From Phycisphaerae bacterium (GTDB lineage Bacteria > Planctomycetota > Phycisphaerae > SM23-33), in NCBI GenBank assembly GCA_011050235.1, contig DRGC01000076.1, positions 1 to 64,000 on the forward strand: a DNA stretch of 64,000 bases, read 5' to 3'. Below are positions 9,070-17,998 of the stretch, one piece after another. The stretch's first letter is position 1, and the number at the start of each line of letters is the position of its first letter. Position numbers and translations under genes: made by a program. A model generated the notes under the pieces. It was not told where the DNA came from and searched no databases. It saw only the letters and a list, made by a program, of their open reading frames with translations.

Positions 9070-11009
9070 GGCAGGTCCTTCAGTTGGATCGCGGCGTGGT
9101 GGATCGCGTACGTATCCGACAGCATCCGCGCCTGCCACACGCGCACGTCGTGGGGAGCGGCTGGATCGACACGCGGCAACTGCGGCGCTACCACAGCCAG
9201 CACGTCCTGAAGGCCGCGGCCCACCAGCAACTCGACCACGTCGTCGGGGGTCTGTTGAGTGTTCCACAGCATCCAGTCCAGTGCGCGTTTGTCGCCCGCC
9301 GACAACAAGGCCGTCAGCACGCGCCGCTGCGGAAACGCCAGCACCCCCATCAGATCGTACAGATCGTCGCCGTGCTCGCGGCGCCCGAGAATCAGCAGCG
9401 CGCAGCGATAGGTAAGCTGGACGTACGGGTTGTCCTCGCCGCCGAGGCCCGTTCCCTCCAGCCGTTGGCGGATTCGCTCGGCGGCGGCTGCCTTCTGCTC
9501 GTCCGTCCTCGCCGCCAGAGCCAACAGCATCGCGCCGCTCGCCCGTTCGTCGTCGTTATACACACGCGCCGCCGGCGGCGCACCGGGGGCGGGCAGCATC
9601 GCCCCGCCCACGGCGTAGCCCTCGCCGGGACGATCCGACATCGCCAGGGCCCAGGCGATGGTATCGCCGGGCAGCGACTCGGGCGACGCCGCCGAACTGC
9701 GCAGGAACTGGTCCGCCAATGGAGCGTTCAATCGCCACAGCGCCACCGCTGCGGCCGCCGAGGCGACCGGCGTTGTCCAGATCGTCGGCGGCTGATCGTC
9801 GGTGGGGTCGTCGGTGGTGCTCTGCCAAATGGCGGCCTGTTGGAGCGTGCGGATGCACTCGGGACCGGTGGGAGCTGACCGGCGGCCTTGGTCGAGGTCG
9901 ATCTGTCGGCCGAGGACCATCGCCGCCGCACCCATGGTGCGCTGAAGCGACGGGCCCCACAGTTTGGTAATAATCTCCCGCACCTCGTGGCGGACGGGCA
10001 GGTCGAGCGTGTCGGCCGCCCGCAGCGCGGCGTGGAGTTGGATGCTGGTGGTCTGCTCGCCTTGCGGGCCGCCGGCTTCGGTCAGGATGGGGCGAACGGC
10101 TTGCTCAGCCCAGTCGACCTGCAATGACGCGATGGCTGTCAGCAGCATGGCGTCGGCAAAGCTGTCGCCGCCGACTGTCTTGTCGAAGCATTCCCGGACG
10201 GCCTGGCGGGCGTTGTCGTCGTTTAGAAGGATCGCCGCGGCCAGGAGACGATCTCGGGCCTCGGCGGATTCAGTGGCGACGAGCTTGCCGCAGATCGCCG
10301 CCGAATGGGCGTCCGGATCGAGCGAGGCCAACGCATAACCGGCCGAGGCGACGACCATCGGATCGGCGTCGTCCAGCAGGGGGGCGATCTCGCCGGTCAG
10401 ATCGGTTCGCCCGGCCAGGGCGGCAGTCTGTGCGGCGGCGGCGCGGACGGCCGGCGCCTTATCGGCCAGCAGTGAGCGTATAGCGGCATCGTCGCGGACC
10501 TTGAAGGCCAACACCGTTGCCAGTTCGCGAATGCCCGCATTGGCGTCGCCGATGGCTGCGGCCAGCAGACGTCGCATGTGAAGATTGTCCCGGTCGCTGA
10601 GGCACTGGCGGTGCAGGACCATCCACCGTGAGGGAGCGTGCTCGGTGGCCTCGAACCGCATTGCGGCCAGGCGATCGATGTCGCCGCCCTCTCGCTGGGG
10701 CGTGTAGAACTCGCTGACGCGGTTGAGCGCCGAGGCGACGCCGTAGAACCGCCGGTCGTCGGTCGTCCGCAGGGCGCGCTGCAGCCGACGTAGCGTGGCC
10801 GGGGACTGGCGAATCTGCGTGGCGGCCTCGCGGACGGCCCGTTCGCGAAGCCAGTCGCTTTCGTCGCCGAGCCGGCGGATCAGGAGATGGTCGTCAATGA
10901 CGGGCCAAAGGGTGACCGCTGCGACCAGGGCGATCACCAGGCTGACCAGGAACGTCAGCGCCCGTCGTTGCCACGGATGCTGGCGAAAATAGCTAAGAAA
11001 CTGATTCAT
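9066..11009 (-). CDS. Membrane-anchored HEAT-repeat-like protein
   Basis: About 647 aa from ATG 11009 (MNQFLSYFRQHPWQRR). An upstream open extension in the same frame is Arg-rich and probably non-coding. One TM helix lies near residues 16-38 and the rest is periplasmic or cytoplasmic alpha-helical solenoid. Short units such as LLADKAPAVRAAAAQTAALAGR and LLDDADPMVVASAGYALASLD fit HEAT/Armadillo repeats. No catalytic motif is seen. It is probably a protein-interaction scaffold; partner unknown. It is divergent from fumC and overlaps comF by 4 bases. Confidence 0.7.
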   Translation of the reverse strand: MNQFLSYFRQHPWQRRALTFLVSLVIALVAAVTLWPVIDDHLLIRRLGDESDWLRERAVREAATQIRQSPATLRRLQRALRTTDDRRFYGVASALNRVSEFYTPQREGGDIDRLAAMRFEATEHAPSRWMVLHRQCLSDRDNLHMRRLLAAAIGDANAGIRELATVLAFKVRDDAAIRSLLADKAPAVRAAAAQTAALAGRTDLTGEIAPLLDDADPMVVASAGYALASLDPDAHSAAICGKLVATESAEARDRLLAAAILLNDDNARQAVRECFDKTVGGDSFADAMLLTAIASLQVDWAEQAVRPILTEAGGPQGEQTTSIQLHAALRAADTLDLPVRHEVREIITKLWGPSLQRTMGAAAMVLGRQIDLDQGRRSAPTGPECIRTLQQAAIWQSTTDDPTDDQPPTIWTTPVASAAAAVALWRLNAPLADQFLRSSAASPESLPGDTIAWALAMSDRPGEGYAVGGAMLPAPGAPPAARVYNDDERASGAMLLALAARTDEQKAAAAERIRQRLEGTGLGGEDNPYVQLTYRCALLILGRREHGDDLYDLMGVLAFPQRRVLTALLSAGDKRALDWMLWNTQQTPDDVVELLVGRGLQDVLAVVAPQLPRVDPAAPHDVRVWQARMLSDTYAIHHAAIQLKDLP

Positions 11010-11131
11010 GAGCACCGAGAGTCTATGTCGTTGGCGGCGCCCGCGCCAAGCGGTCGGCCGGCCGATCAGTGGTTTAGACGACCGGCGAGCGAACCGGTTC
11101 ATTCCGGAGGGGCATTTTGTCGTCGGCTTGC

Positions 11132-11137
11132 TATAAT
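11132..11137 (+). promoter_or_regulatory. fumC -10 element
   Basis: Perfect TATAAT 40 bases before the fumC ATG in the 168-base divergent region. GGCATT at 11111-11116 is the nearest upstream element at a usable distance, so the -35 is weak. Confidence 0.45.
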
Positions 11138-11177
11138 CGCTCCGCCGGCCGCGGAAGGCCCGGCGGGAAGCGGAACG

Positions 11178-12575
<1,398 letters not shown>

Positions 12576-12610
12576 CAATTTCGCCACGACCCGGTGGTTG
12601 TCCGAAAAAC

Positions 12611-12634
12611 GCGGCGGGTCAGGAGACCCGCCGC
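12611..12634. repeat. Hairpin copy 1, AGGA loop
   Basis: GCGGCGGGTC, loop AGGA, GACCCGCCGC: perfect 10-bp stem. Read on the minus strand the hairpin is followed by GTTTTTCGG, so it looks like a minus-strand intrinsic terminator although no minus-strand gene ends here. Confidence 0.7.
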
Positions 12635-12790
12635 GCCGTCATATGGCGGCCCCGGCCTGTGGCGGATGCCACCCACACCAGGAGAGGCAAAAGAAAAGCG
12701 CGGCGCCCTGTGAGGACGCCGCAACGCTGGCGGAGGTGGCTCGTGACACGCCAGCCATTCGACCAACGCTACCCGCCCGAAACCAAGACG

Positions 12791-12807
12791 CCCCGTTGGG
12801 GCTTTTC
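12791..12807 (+). terminator. Intrinsic terminator after fumC
   Basis: GCCCC, loop GTT, GGGGC followed by TTTT. It is about 215 bases past the fumC stop, so it may terminate fumC transcripts or a small RNA. Confidence 0.55.
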
Positions 12808-13060
12808 GTGGGTGTTGGGGCTGTGACTCGGCCTTCGGCCCACGCCCTAGGCTAAGCAAGGCGCTCCTTCGGAGCTAATGATGATGGTCAGGCCCGAAGG
12901 GCCGTCTTGGATAGCCCCGGGTGTGGCCCGCAGGGCAAGCCCGGGGATAGCGTCCCGTGGCGAGCCAAGCCCCGACGGGGCGCCTTGGGTTTCTTTCGCG
13001 CCTTGTTCGATTGCGGCTGACATGCCTTGTGGCATGTGGGGGATGACCATGAAGAAGAAC

Positions 13061-13084
13061 GCGGCGGGTCAGAAGACCCGCCGC
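13061..13084 (-). terminator. Hairpin copy 2, terminator of the thuA-like operon
   Basis: Same 10-bp arms as copy 1, loop AGAA. On the minus strand it lies 34 bases after the ThuA-like stop and is followed by GTTCTTCTTC. Confidence 0.6.
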
Positions 13085-13117
13085 GCCGTCATTCGTGAAG
13101 CATAAGTCGCCGGCTCG

Positions 13118-13780
13118 TTACGGATGGCAGCACTTGCCTTCGGCGAGGGCCTTGCCTTCGGCGGCCCAGAGCAGGCCGCGGATTGTCATCGCCAGCACGT
13201 CGGGGTAGTCCTTCAGCTCCTGGGCGACGTGGCCCAAGGCTGAGTAGAACACGCGGCCTTTGCCCCAGGTCTTGGTCCAGACGGCCGGCATGGTGCAGCC
13301 GTCCATGCTGATGGCGGTGGTGGCCAGCACGCGGTTGGCGGGGTTGACGAGCATGTAGTACTGCTCCGACTCGTAGTCGAAGTCTTCCATGCCGGCTGTG
13401 ATCGGGTGCGTGCGGTCGACCACGTTGACGCGGTACTTGATAATCCCGCCGGGATGATCGACGAACTGCCCGCCGACCATCATCTGGAAGGTCAGGTTGC
13501 CGCGGAACGCGTCGCCCATGCCGCCGTGGATGCCGGCGATACCCATGCCCGCCTTGACGGCGGCATCGAGGCCTTCCCACTGCTCGCCCGTCATCTCGCC
13601 CATCGTCCAGCAGGGGCTGACCACGTCGATGGTCTTCATCAGCTTTTCGTCGGTCAGCGGGTCGAGGGAGTTGACCTTCAGCACCTCAACACCCTTGGCC
13701 TGCAGCTCGCTTTCCAGAACATCGGCGACGGGACCGGGCTCGTGGCCGTCCCATCCGCCCCATACGATTAATGCCTTCAT
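13118..13780 (-). CDS. ThuA-like domain protein
   Basis: 220 aa. Starts MKALIVWGGWDGHEPGPVAD, then a Rossmann-like glutamine-amidotransferase fold of the trehalose-utilisation ThuA type. Conserved HGGMGDAF and FVDHPGG, TDRTHPIT-like VVDRTHPITAG, and the C-terminal RVFYSALGHVAQEL are family features. ThuA-like proteins are common in planctomycetes beside Gfo/Idh/MocA oxidoreductases and act in sugar or sugar-alcohol catabolism; exact reaction unclear. It is 36 bases downstream of such an oxidoreductase and probably in one operon with it. Confidence 0.9.
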   Translation of the reverse strand: MKALIVWGGWDGHEPGPVADVLESELQAKGVEVLKVNSLDPLTDEKLMKTIDVVSPCWTMGEMTGEQWEGLDAAVKAGMGIAGIHGGMGDAFRGNLTFQMMVGGQFVDHPGGIIKYRVNVVDRTHPITAGMEDFDYESEQYYMLVNPANRVLATTAISMDGCTMPAVWTKTWGKGRVFYSALGHVAQELKDYPDVLAMTIRGLLWAAEGKALAEGKCCHP

Positions 13781-13816
13781 GAATCTGCTCCTTATTCGTG
13801 CGTGTGGTTCGGTTGG

Positions 13817-14857
13817 CTAGGCGTACGTCGTCTTGATCGCGCGGCCGAGCTTGGCACTGCGGTTGGCCAGGTCCAGAATGTGGATCGGCCGGCGCGCCCA
13901 CTGGGGGGTGATGATCAGCGGGGTCTTCTTGACCATGTGGTCGGCGACGTTCTTGTAGAATTTACCCCAATCGCCCTGGACGTTCTTGCCCTTGGTGACC
14001 TTGTTGCCGTCCTTGCCGGGCTTGATGATCTCGTAATCGCCGTGATTCATCAGGTACGTGCCCTTGGTGCCGGTGATTTCGAGCATGCTGGGCTTGGGGT
14101 TCGAGTCGATCGACGACATCGTCAGCGTCAGCCACTGGCCCGTATTGAACCGAACGATCGCGAGGGCTTCGTCTTCGTTCGTGTCGGCTTTCCACTTGGT
14201 TTTCGGGGCCCAGAAGCCGGTCTTGGCCAGGCCCATGACCTCGGTCATCTTGGCGTTGGAGAGCGCCAGGATCTGCAGGGCGTATTCCAGCACGTGCACG
14301 CCCCAGTCGTACAGCACGCCGCCGGAGATGCTCTTGCTCGACCGCCACCAGTTGCCGGGCTTGGAGTAGCCGGCCATGTGGGCTTCGATGCGGAAGACGT
14401 CGCCGATGACGCCTTTCTTGATCTGCTTCATCCCCGTCAAGGCGCACCCGTCCCAGTGACGGTTGTGGTAGGTCGTCAGGAGGCACCTGTTCTTCTTGGC
14501 CGCGGCGATCATCCGGTCGCACTCTTCGGTGGTGATGGCCAGCGGCTTCTCGCAGCAGACGCTCTTGCCGGCGTTGAGGCACTGGAGCACGTGCTTGGCG
14601 TGCAGGTTGTGCGGCGTGATGACGGCCAACAGGTCCACGTCGGATTTCTTTAGCATCCGGGCGATCGAGGTGTAGGTCTCGATGCCGGACCATTCCTTCC
14701 CGGCGACCTTGAGCAGCTTCTTGTCGATCTCGCAGACAGCCGTCGGGGTCATGCCGGCGGCCTTCATGTCTTCCAGATGAACTCGGCCCATGCAGAAGGC
14801 CCCGCTGTAGCCGATGACGCCGACTTTGATATCGCTTGCTTTCTTAAAACGCTTCAC
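13817..14857 (-). CDS. Gfo/Idh/MocA-family oxidoreductase
   Basis: 346 aa, starting at GTG 14857 with AAAGGAG 6 bases upstream. The N-terminal Rossmann fold binds NAD(P): VGVIGYSGAFCMGRVHLEDM is a somewhat unusual Gly-rich loop. The canonical CCEKPLAI motif is present near residue 100 and the C-terminal alpha/beta substrate domain carries GGVLYDWGVHVLEYALQI. Likely a sugar or cyclitol dehydrogenase; substrate not predictable. It is 20 bases downstream of the malic enzyme and 36 bases upstream of the ThuA-like gene, so it is part of a four-gene minus-strand run. Confidence 0.9.
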   Translation of the reverse strand: MKRFKKASDIKVGVIGYSGAFCMGRVHLEDMKAAGMTPTAVCEIDKKLLKVAGKEWSGIETYTSIARMLKKSDVDLLAVITPHNLHAKHVLQCLNAGKSVCCEKPLAITTEECDRMIAAAKKNRCLLTTYHNRHWDGCALTGMKQIKKGVIGDVFRIEAHMAGYSKPGNWWRSSKSISGGVLYDWGVHVLEYALQILALSNAKMTEVMGLAKTGFWAPKTKWKADTNEDEALAIVRFNTGQWLTLTMSSIDSNPKPSMLEITGTKGTYLMNHGDYEIIKPGKDGNKVTKGKNVQGDWGKFYKNVADHMVKKTPLIITPQWARRPIHILDLANRSAKLGRAIKTTYA

Positions 14858-14877
14858 ACCGGTCTCCTTTACGCGGT

Positions 14878-16254
14878 CTATTTCTTTGCAGCTGCGGCGA
14901 CGGCCGCCGCGACGGATTGGTGGGTCTTGGGGTCCATCATCTCCGGCATCAGCTCGCCTTCGGGCACGGCGTCGGCCAGTGCGTGGGCGGCCGCCATCAG
15001 CATCTCCTGCGTAATGGCCGAGGCGTTGGCGTCCATCGCGCCTCGGAAGATGCCGGGATACGCCAGGGCGTTGTTCATCATTCGCCCGTCGGCATAGATC
15101 GCCGCGCCGCCGGCGAGGGCGTCGTCTCGGCCGATCTCACTGACGGGGTTGGCCAGGGCCAGCACGATCGGCCCGGGGGCCATGCTTCGGACCATCTCCA
15201 CCGAGACGATGCCGGGCTTGCTCAGGCCGATGAACAGGTCGCGGCCCTTCATAGCATCGGGCAGATCGCCCTGAATGTTGTCGATGTTGGTCCGCTCGGC
15301 CAGGGCCTTCTTCTCGTCATTGAGGCCGTCTCGGCCGCGATGCACGATGCCCTTCGAGTCGCACAGGACCACGTCGGCCATGCCCGCATGGAGGAGCAGG
15401 TCGGCCACAGCCGTGCCGCCGGCGCCGGCGCCGCTGATCGCACAGCGAACGTTGCCGATGGGCTTGCCCACTTGGCTGAGGGCGCTGCAGAGGCCGCCCA
15501 GGACGGTGGTGGCCGTACCGTGCTGATCGTCGTGGAGGACGGGCATATCCAGGCGGGCGTCCAACTCGCGCGTGATCTTGAAGCATTCGGGGGCGGCGAC
15601 GTCCTCGATCTGGATCGCGCCGTAGCCGCACGCGATCTTCTCGACCACGGCGATGAACTCGTCGGCGTCGTGGGTGTCGATCAGGACCGGGTCGGCGCTG
15701 ATGCCGACGAACTCCCAGAAGATCGCCGCCTTGCCTTCCATCACCGGCAGGCCGGCCACCGGGCCGATGTCGCCGAGGCCCAGGACGGCCGTGCCGTTGG
15801 TGGCGATGGCCACGCGGTTGGGGATGTTGGTGAACTCCCGGGCCAGCGATGGATCAGCCTCGATGGCCTTGCAGACTCTGGCGACGCCGGGGGTGTAGAC
15901 GATTCGCAGGTCGGTGTTGGAGCGGATGGGCGTCCGCGAGCGGATCTCGCATGCCCCGCCGCGGTGGGTGTCCATGGCCAGATCGTCGATCGAGAGCACC
16001 TCGCAGCCCTCGATGGCCGAGGCCGCCTGATGGGCCAACTCGATCACGGCGTCGTCGACGGCAAAGATATCGATGTCGAGATCGATGCCGTCTCCGTCGG
16101 TGGCGATGTCGCTGACCTCGCCCACGCGGGCGCCGGCGTCGTGAATGGCCGTCAGCACGGCTTCGCGCACGTCGCCGGGGTCGGCCAGCCGGACCCGCAG
16201 CCGGAACACGATGGTGCGTTGAAACTTGTCCTGCAGCGCCTCAAAGGAGGGCAT
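14878..16254 (-). CDS. Malic enzyme with N-terminal ACT domain
   Basis: 458 aa. Residues about 10-85 form an ACT-like regulatory domain ([19 protein letters not shown]). The malic enzyme core follows: [36 protein letters not shown]-type segment (split here), [17 protein letters not shown], and an NAD(P) domain with [15 protein letters not shown]. It converts malate to pyruvate and CO2 with reduction of NAD(P). The ACT domain suggests control by a small ligand. It is downstream of a cyclophilin gene by 64 bases, with GAGGA before its ATG. Confidence 0.93.
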   Translation of the reverse strand: MPSFEALQDKFQRTIVFRLRVRLADPGDVREAVLTAIHDAGARVGEVSDIATDGDGIDLDIDIFAVDDAVIELAHQAASAIEGCEVLSIDDLAMDTHRGGACEIRSRTPIRSNTDLRIVYTPGVARVCKAIEADPSLAREFTNIPNRVAIATNGTAVLGLGDIGPVAGLPVMEGKAAIFWEFVGISADPVLIDTHDADEFIAVVEKIACGYGAIQIEDVAAPECFKITRELDARLDMPVLHDDQHGTATTVLGGLCSALSQVGKPIGNVRCAISGAGAGGTAVADLLLHAGMADVVLCDSKGIVHRGRDGLNDEKKALAERTNIDNIQGDLPDAMKGRDLFIGLSKPGIVSVEMVRSMAPGPIVLALANPVSEIGRDDALAGGAAIYADGRMMNNALAYPGIFRGAMDANASAITQEMLMAAAHALADAVPEGELMPEMMDPKTHQSVAAAVAAAAKK

Positions 16255-16318
16255 GAAACATCCTCATGATCGGCCGGACCCGCGGGCCCGCCGGTAATAG
16301 GGCGGACTCTATCGGCGG

Positions 16319-16957
16319 CTACTGTCGTCGAATGCTGATGATCTCCACGGTCTCGACGGGCACATCCTGCTGTGTGGCCACGCCGGCGATGGCGTCGACC
16401 ACATCCATCCCGTCGATCACCTTGCCGAAGACGCAGTAGCCGTAGTCCCGGGGGTTCTTGGCGGTGTGGTTCAGATTGTTGTTGTCCACGTGGTTGATGT
16501 AGAACTGCGCCGTGGCGCTGTGCGGATCGTTCGTGCGGGCCATGGCCAGTGTGCCGCGGTCGTTGGGGACATCGGCGCTGGCCTCGTTTTCGATCTGCGC
16601 TTGAGTGGCCTTCTTCTTCATGTCAGGCGTGAACCCGCCGCCCTGGATCATGAAGCCCTTGATGACGCGGTGGAAGATCGTCCCGTCAAAAAAGCCGTCA
16701 TCCACGTAGGCCAAGAAGTTCTCGACCGTCTTGGGGGCCTCGTCCGGCCAGAGCTCGGCCACGATGGTTCCTTTGGAGGTCTCGATGACGACAACGGCAG
16801 GGCTGGCATTGGGTTGTTCCACGGGCTGTTCCTTGTCTTCGGTGGCGGCGGCGGGGGCGGGAGCGACGTCGGGGTCCTGCTGCGGGCGCAGGTCGCAGCC
16901 GACCGACAGGATCGCGACGCCGATGGTTAATAGAGTGCACAAGCTTGTTCGAAACAT
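16319..16957 (-). CDS. Cyclophilin-type peptidyl-prolyl isomerase lipoprotein
   Basis: 212 aa. The leader MFRTSLCTLLTIGVAILSVGC ends in a lipobox (SVGC), so it is probably a lipoprotein of the cell envelope. A low-complexity Pro/Ala/Glu linker follows (about 25-50), then a cyclophilin domain with FHRVIKGFMIQGG, AMARTNDPHSATAQFYIN, and YCVFGKVIDGMDVVDAI. It catalyses cis-trans isomerisation of prolyl bonds during folding of exported proteins. AGGAG lies before the ATG. It is first in the minus-strand run that continues into the malic enzyme. Confidence 0.93.
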   Translation of the reverse strand: MFRTSLCTLLTIGVAILSVGCDLRPQQDPDVAPAPAAATEDKEQPVEQPNASPAVVVIETSKGTIVAELWPDEAPKTVENFLAYVDDGFFDGTIFHRVIKGFMIQGGGFTPDMKKKATQAQIENEASADVPNDRGTLAMARTNDPHSATAQFYINHVDNNNLNHTAKNPRDYGYCVFGKVIDGMDVVDAIAGVATQQDVPVETVEIISIRRQ

Positions 16958-17138
16958 TGACCGTCTCCTGAGTCTGATTATAGGCGAGCGGGCATTATGG
17001 CGGGGAAGATGGCTCCCTGCAAGTGGGCAGCCGCCTTGGCCATTGCGGCCCCAACATGGCCGAGAAAGAGCTTGTCAGTCCTGTAGAGCGCGGTAGAGTC
17101 ATTGAAGAGGCCGACGGCGGTCGCCTGGGAAAGGTCAT

Positions 17139-17735
17139 ATGAAACGTCCGAAGGGGGTCATCGTTGCGCTCATGGTCATCCTGGCTACCATGGCTGGATT
17201 CGTGGGATGCCGGGTGGGAGTATTGGCGTCCGAGCGGTGGCCGGTCGATCTGAGCGCCGAGCAATACATTGTTATGGCCAGCTTGGCTGGCGAAGCGGAG
17301 AATCGTTTTTCTGTGAGAGTGGGATTTGGTCGGGACACCTGGAAGGGGCATAAGGTCGAACAAGAAACGACGTATAGCCCTTCGAAGGCGGAGGAGATTC
17401 TGGCCCGCTGGCGGGATCGGGTTGTGTTCAAGACGATATATAAGTACAGGGGGACAGGTCGGGATGGGCGCTGGGAATCGGTCCAACATTCGAAATGGGT
17501 GGATGGCCAATGGCAGGAACTGCCACTCCGGCCTACACCCCGTATAGAACGGCGCTGGTTTGTGGGGCTAACGTATGAGGACAGCGATCCTAGTTACGCC
17601 AATGACCTTGGCTCGTGGAAGAGCTTTAAGGAACTCGAATGGGAGATCCATTGCGCGTTAATTGGTGCCGCCTCTGGCGCTCTGGCGGCGTGCCTGTGTC
17701 TGGTCGTCATAATGCGATGGCGGCTCCGACAATGA
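17139..17735 (+). CDS. Hypothetical two-helix membrane protein
   Basis: 198 aa. ATG 17139 follows GGGAAAGG. One TM helix or uncleaved signal at about 8-27 (VALMVILATMAGFVGC; the Cys could be a lipobox) and a second at about 172-192 (ALIGAASGALAACLCLVVIM), ending with basic residues. The 140-residue loop between is charged with many Trp/Arg and no domain I recognise. GC and codon use are lower than in neighbours. It stands alone between the cyclophilin (divergent) and the SRP RNA. Function unknown. Confidence 0.6.
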   Translation: MKRPKGVIVALMVILATMAGFVGCRVGVLASERWPVDLSAEQYIVMASLAGEAENRFSVRVGFGRDTWKGHKVEQETTYSPSKAEEILARWRDRVVFKTIYKYRGTGRDGRWESVQHSKWVDGQWQELPLRPTPRIERRWFVGLTYEDSDPSYANDLGSWKSFKELEWEIHCALIGAASGALAACLCLVVIMRWRLRQ

Positions 17736-17786
17736 CAGAGCCTGCCCGCGAAATCCCGAATTAGGACACTACCGCCGGCTTGGGTG

Positions 17787-17815
17787 TTGCCCTGACGGTT
17801 GTGGGGGCGTATCAT
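17787..17815 (+). promoter_or_regulatory. Promoter candidate for SRP RNA
   Basis: TTGCCC (17787-17792), 17-base spacer, TATCAT (17810-17815). Between it and the RNA is a perfect palindrome AGGTCCG-CGAT-CGGACCT (17827-17844), probably a 5' leader removed on processing. A second -10-like TGGGTATTAT at 17855-17864 would start the RNA directly. Confidence 0.4.
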
Positions 17816-17865
17816 CGATTGCCTGAGGTCCGCGATCGGACCTGCGCTGCGCGTGGGTATTATTG

Positions 17866-17966
17866 AGGGTCGGGCCTTTGCGACGCTGGACCGTGAATCT
17901 GGTCAGATCCGGAAGGAAGCAGCCATAAGCGACCATCCGGCGGGCGTGGAGATCACCTGGCCCTCT
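17866..17966 (+). ncRNA. ffs: Signal recognition particle RNA (4.5S type)
   Basis: The conserved domain IV core is present: GGTCAG at 17902, then TCCGGAAGGAAGCAGCC at 17909-17925, matching the Ffh-binding asymmetric and symmetric loops with the GGAA tetraloop. The ends pair (GAGGGTC at 17866 with GGCCCTC at 17960-17966), giving a single hairpin of about 100 nt without an Alu domain. It scaffolds Ffh for cotranslational membrane targeting. Position directly before dnaX is common. Ends are approximate. Confidence 0.9.
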
Positions 17967-17972
17967 ATAATG
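17967..17972 (+). promoter_or_regulatory. -10 element before dnaX
   Basis: TATAAT directly after the SRP RNA 3' end, 26 bases before the dnaX ATG. Its -35 would lie inside the RNA gene; none is convincing. Confidence 0.35.
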
Positions 17973-17998
17973 CCCACGCGGCGCAAATCGAAAACGAT

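Larger units (their letters stand above)
12576..13117. repeat. Repeat-rich 542-base intergenic region
   Basis: No gene seen. Two near-identical hairpins (12611-12634 and 13061-13084), an intrinsic terminator (12791-12807) and a palindrome-rich block (about 12826-13048) fill it. The block has units such as GGCCCGAAGGGCC and CCCCGGG, resembling the REP-like cluster at the right end of the window. Confidence 0.7.

Noticed and set aside
12727-12790. tRNA-like stretch (CTGGCGGAGG ... CGCCAGCCATTCGACC)
   Set aside because: The T-arm and acceptor stems do not pair on either strand; only a CTGGCG/CGCCAG hairpin remains.
14917-16269. 450-codon plus-strand frame opposite the malic enzyme
   Set aside because: Shadow of the ACT-malic enzyme gene; composition is Gly/His/Asp-rich with no recognisable protein.
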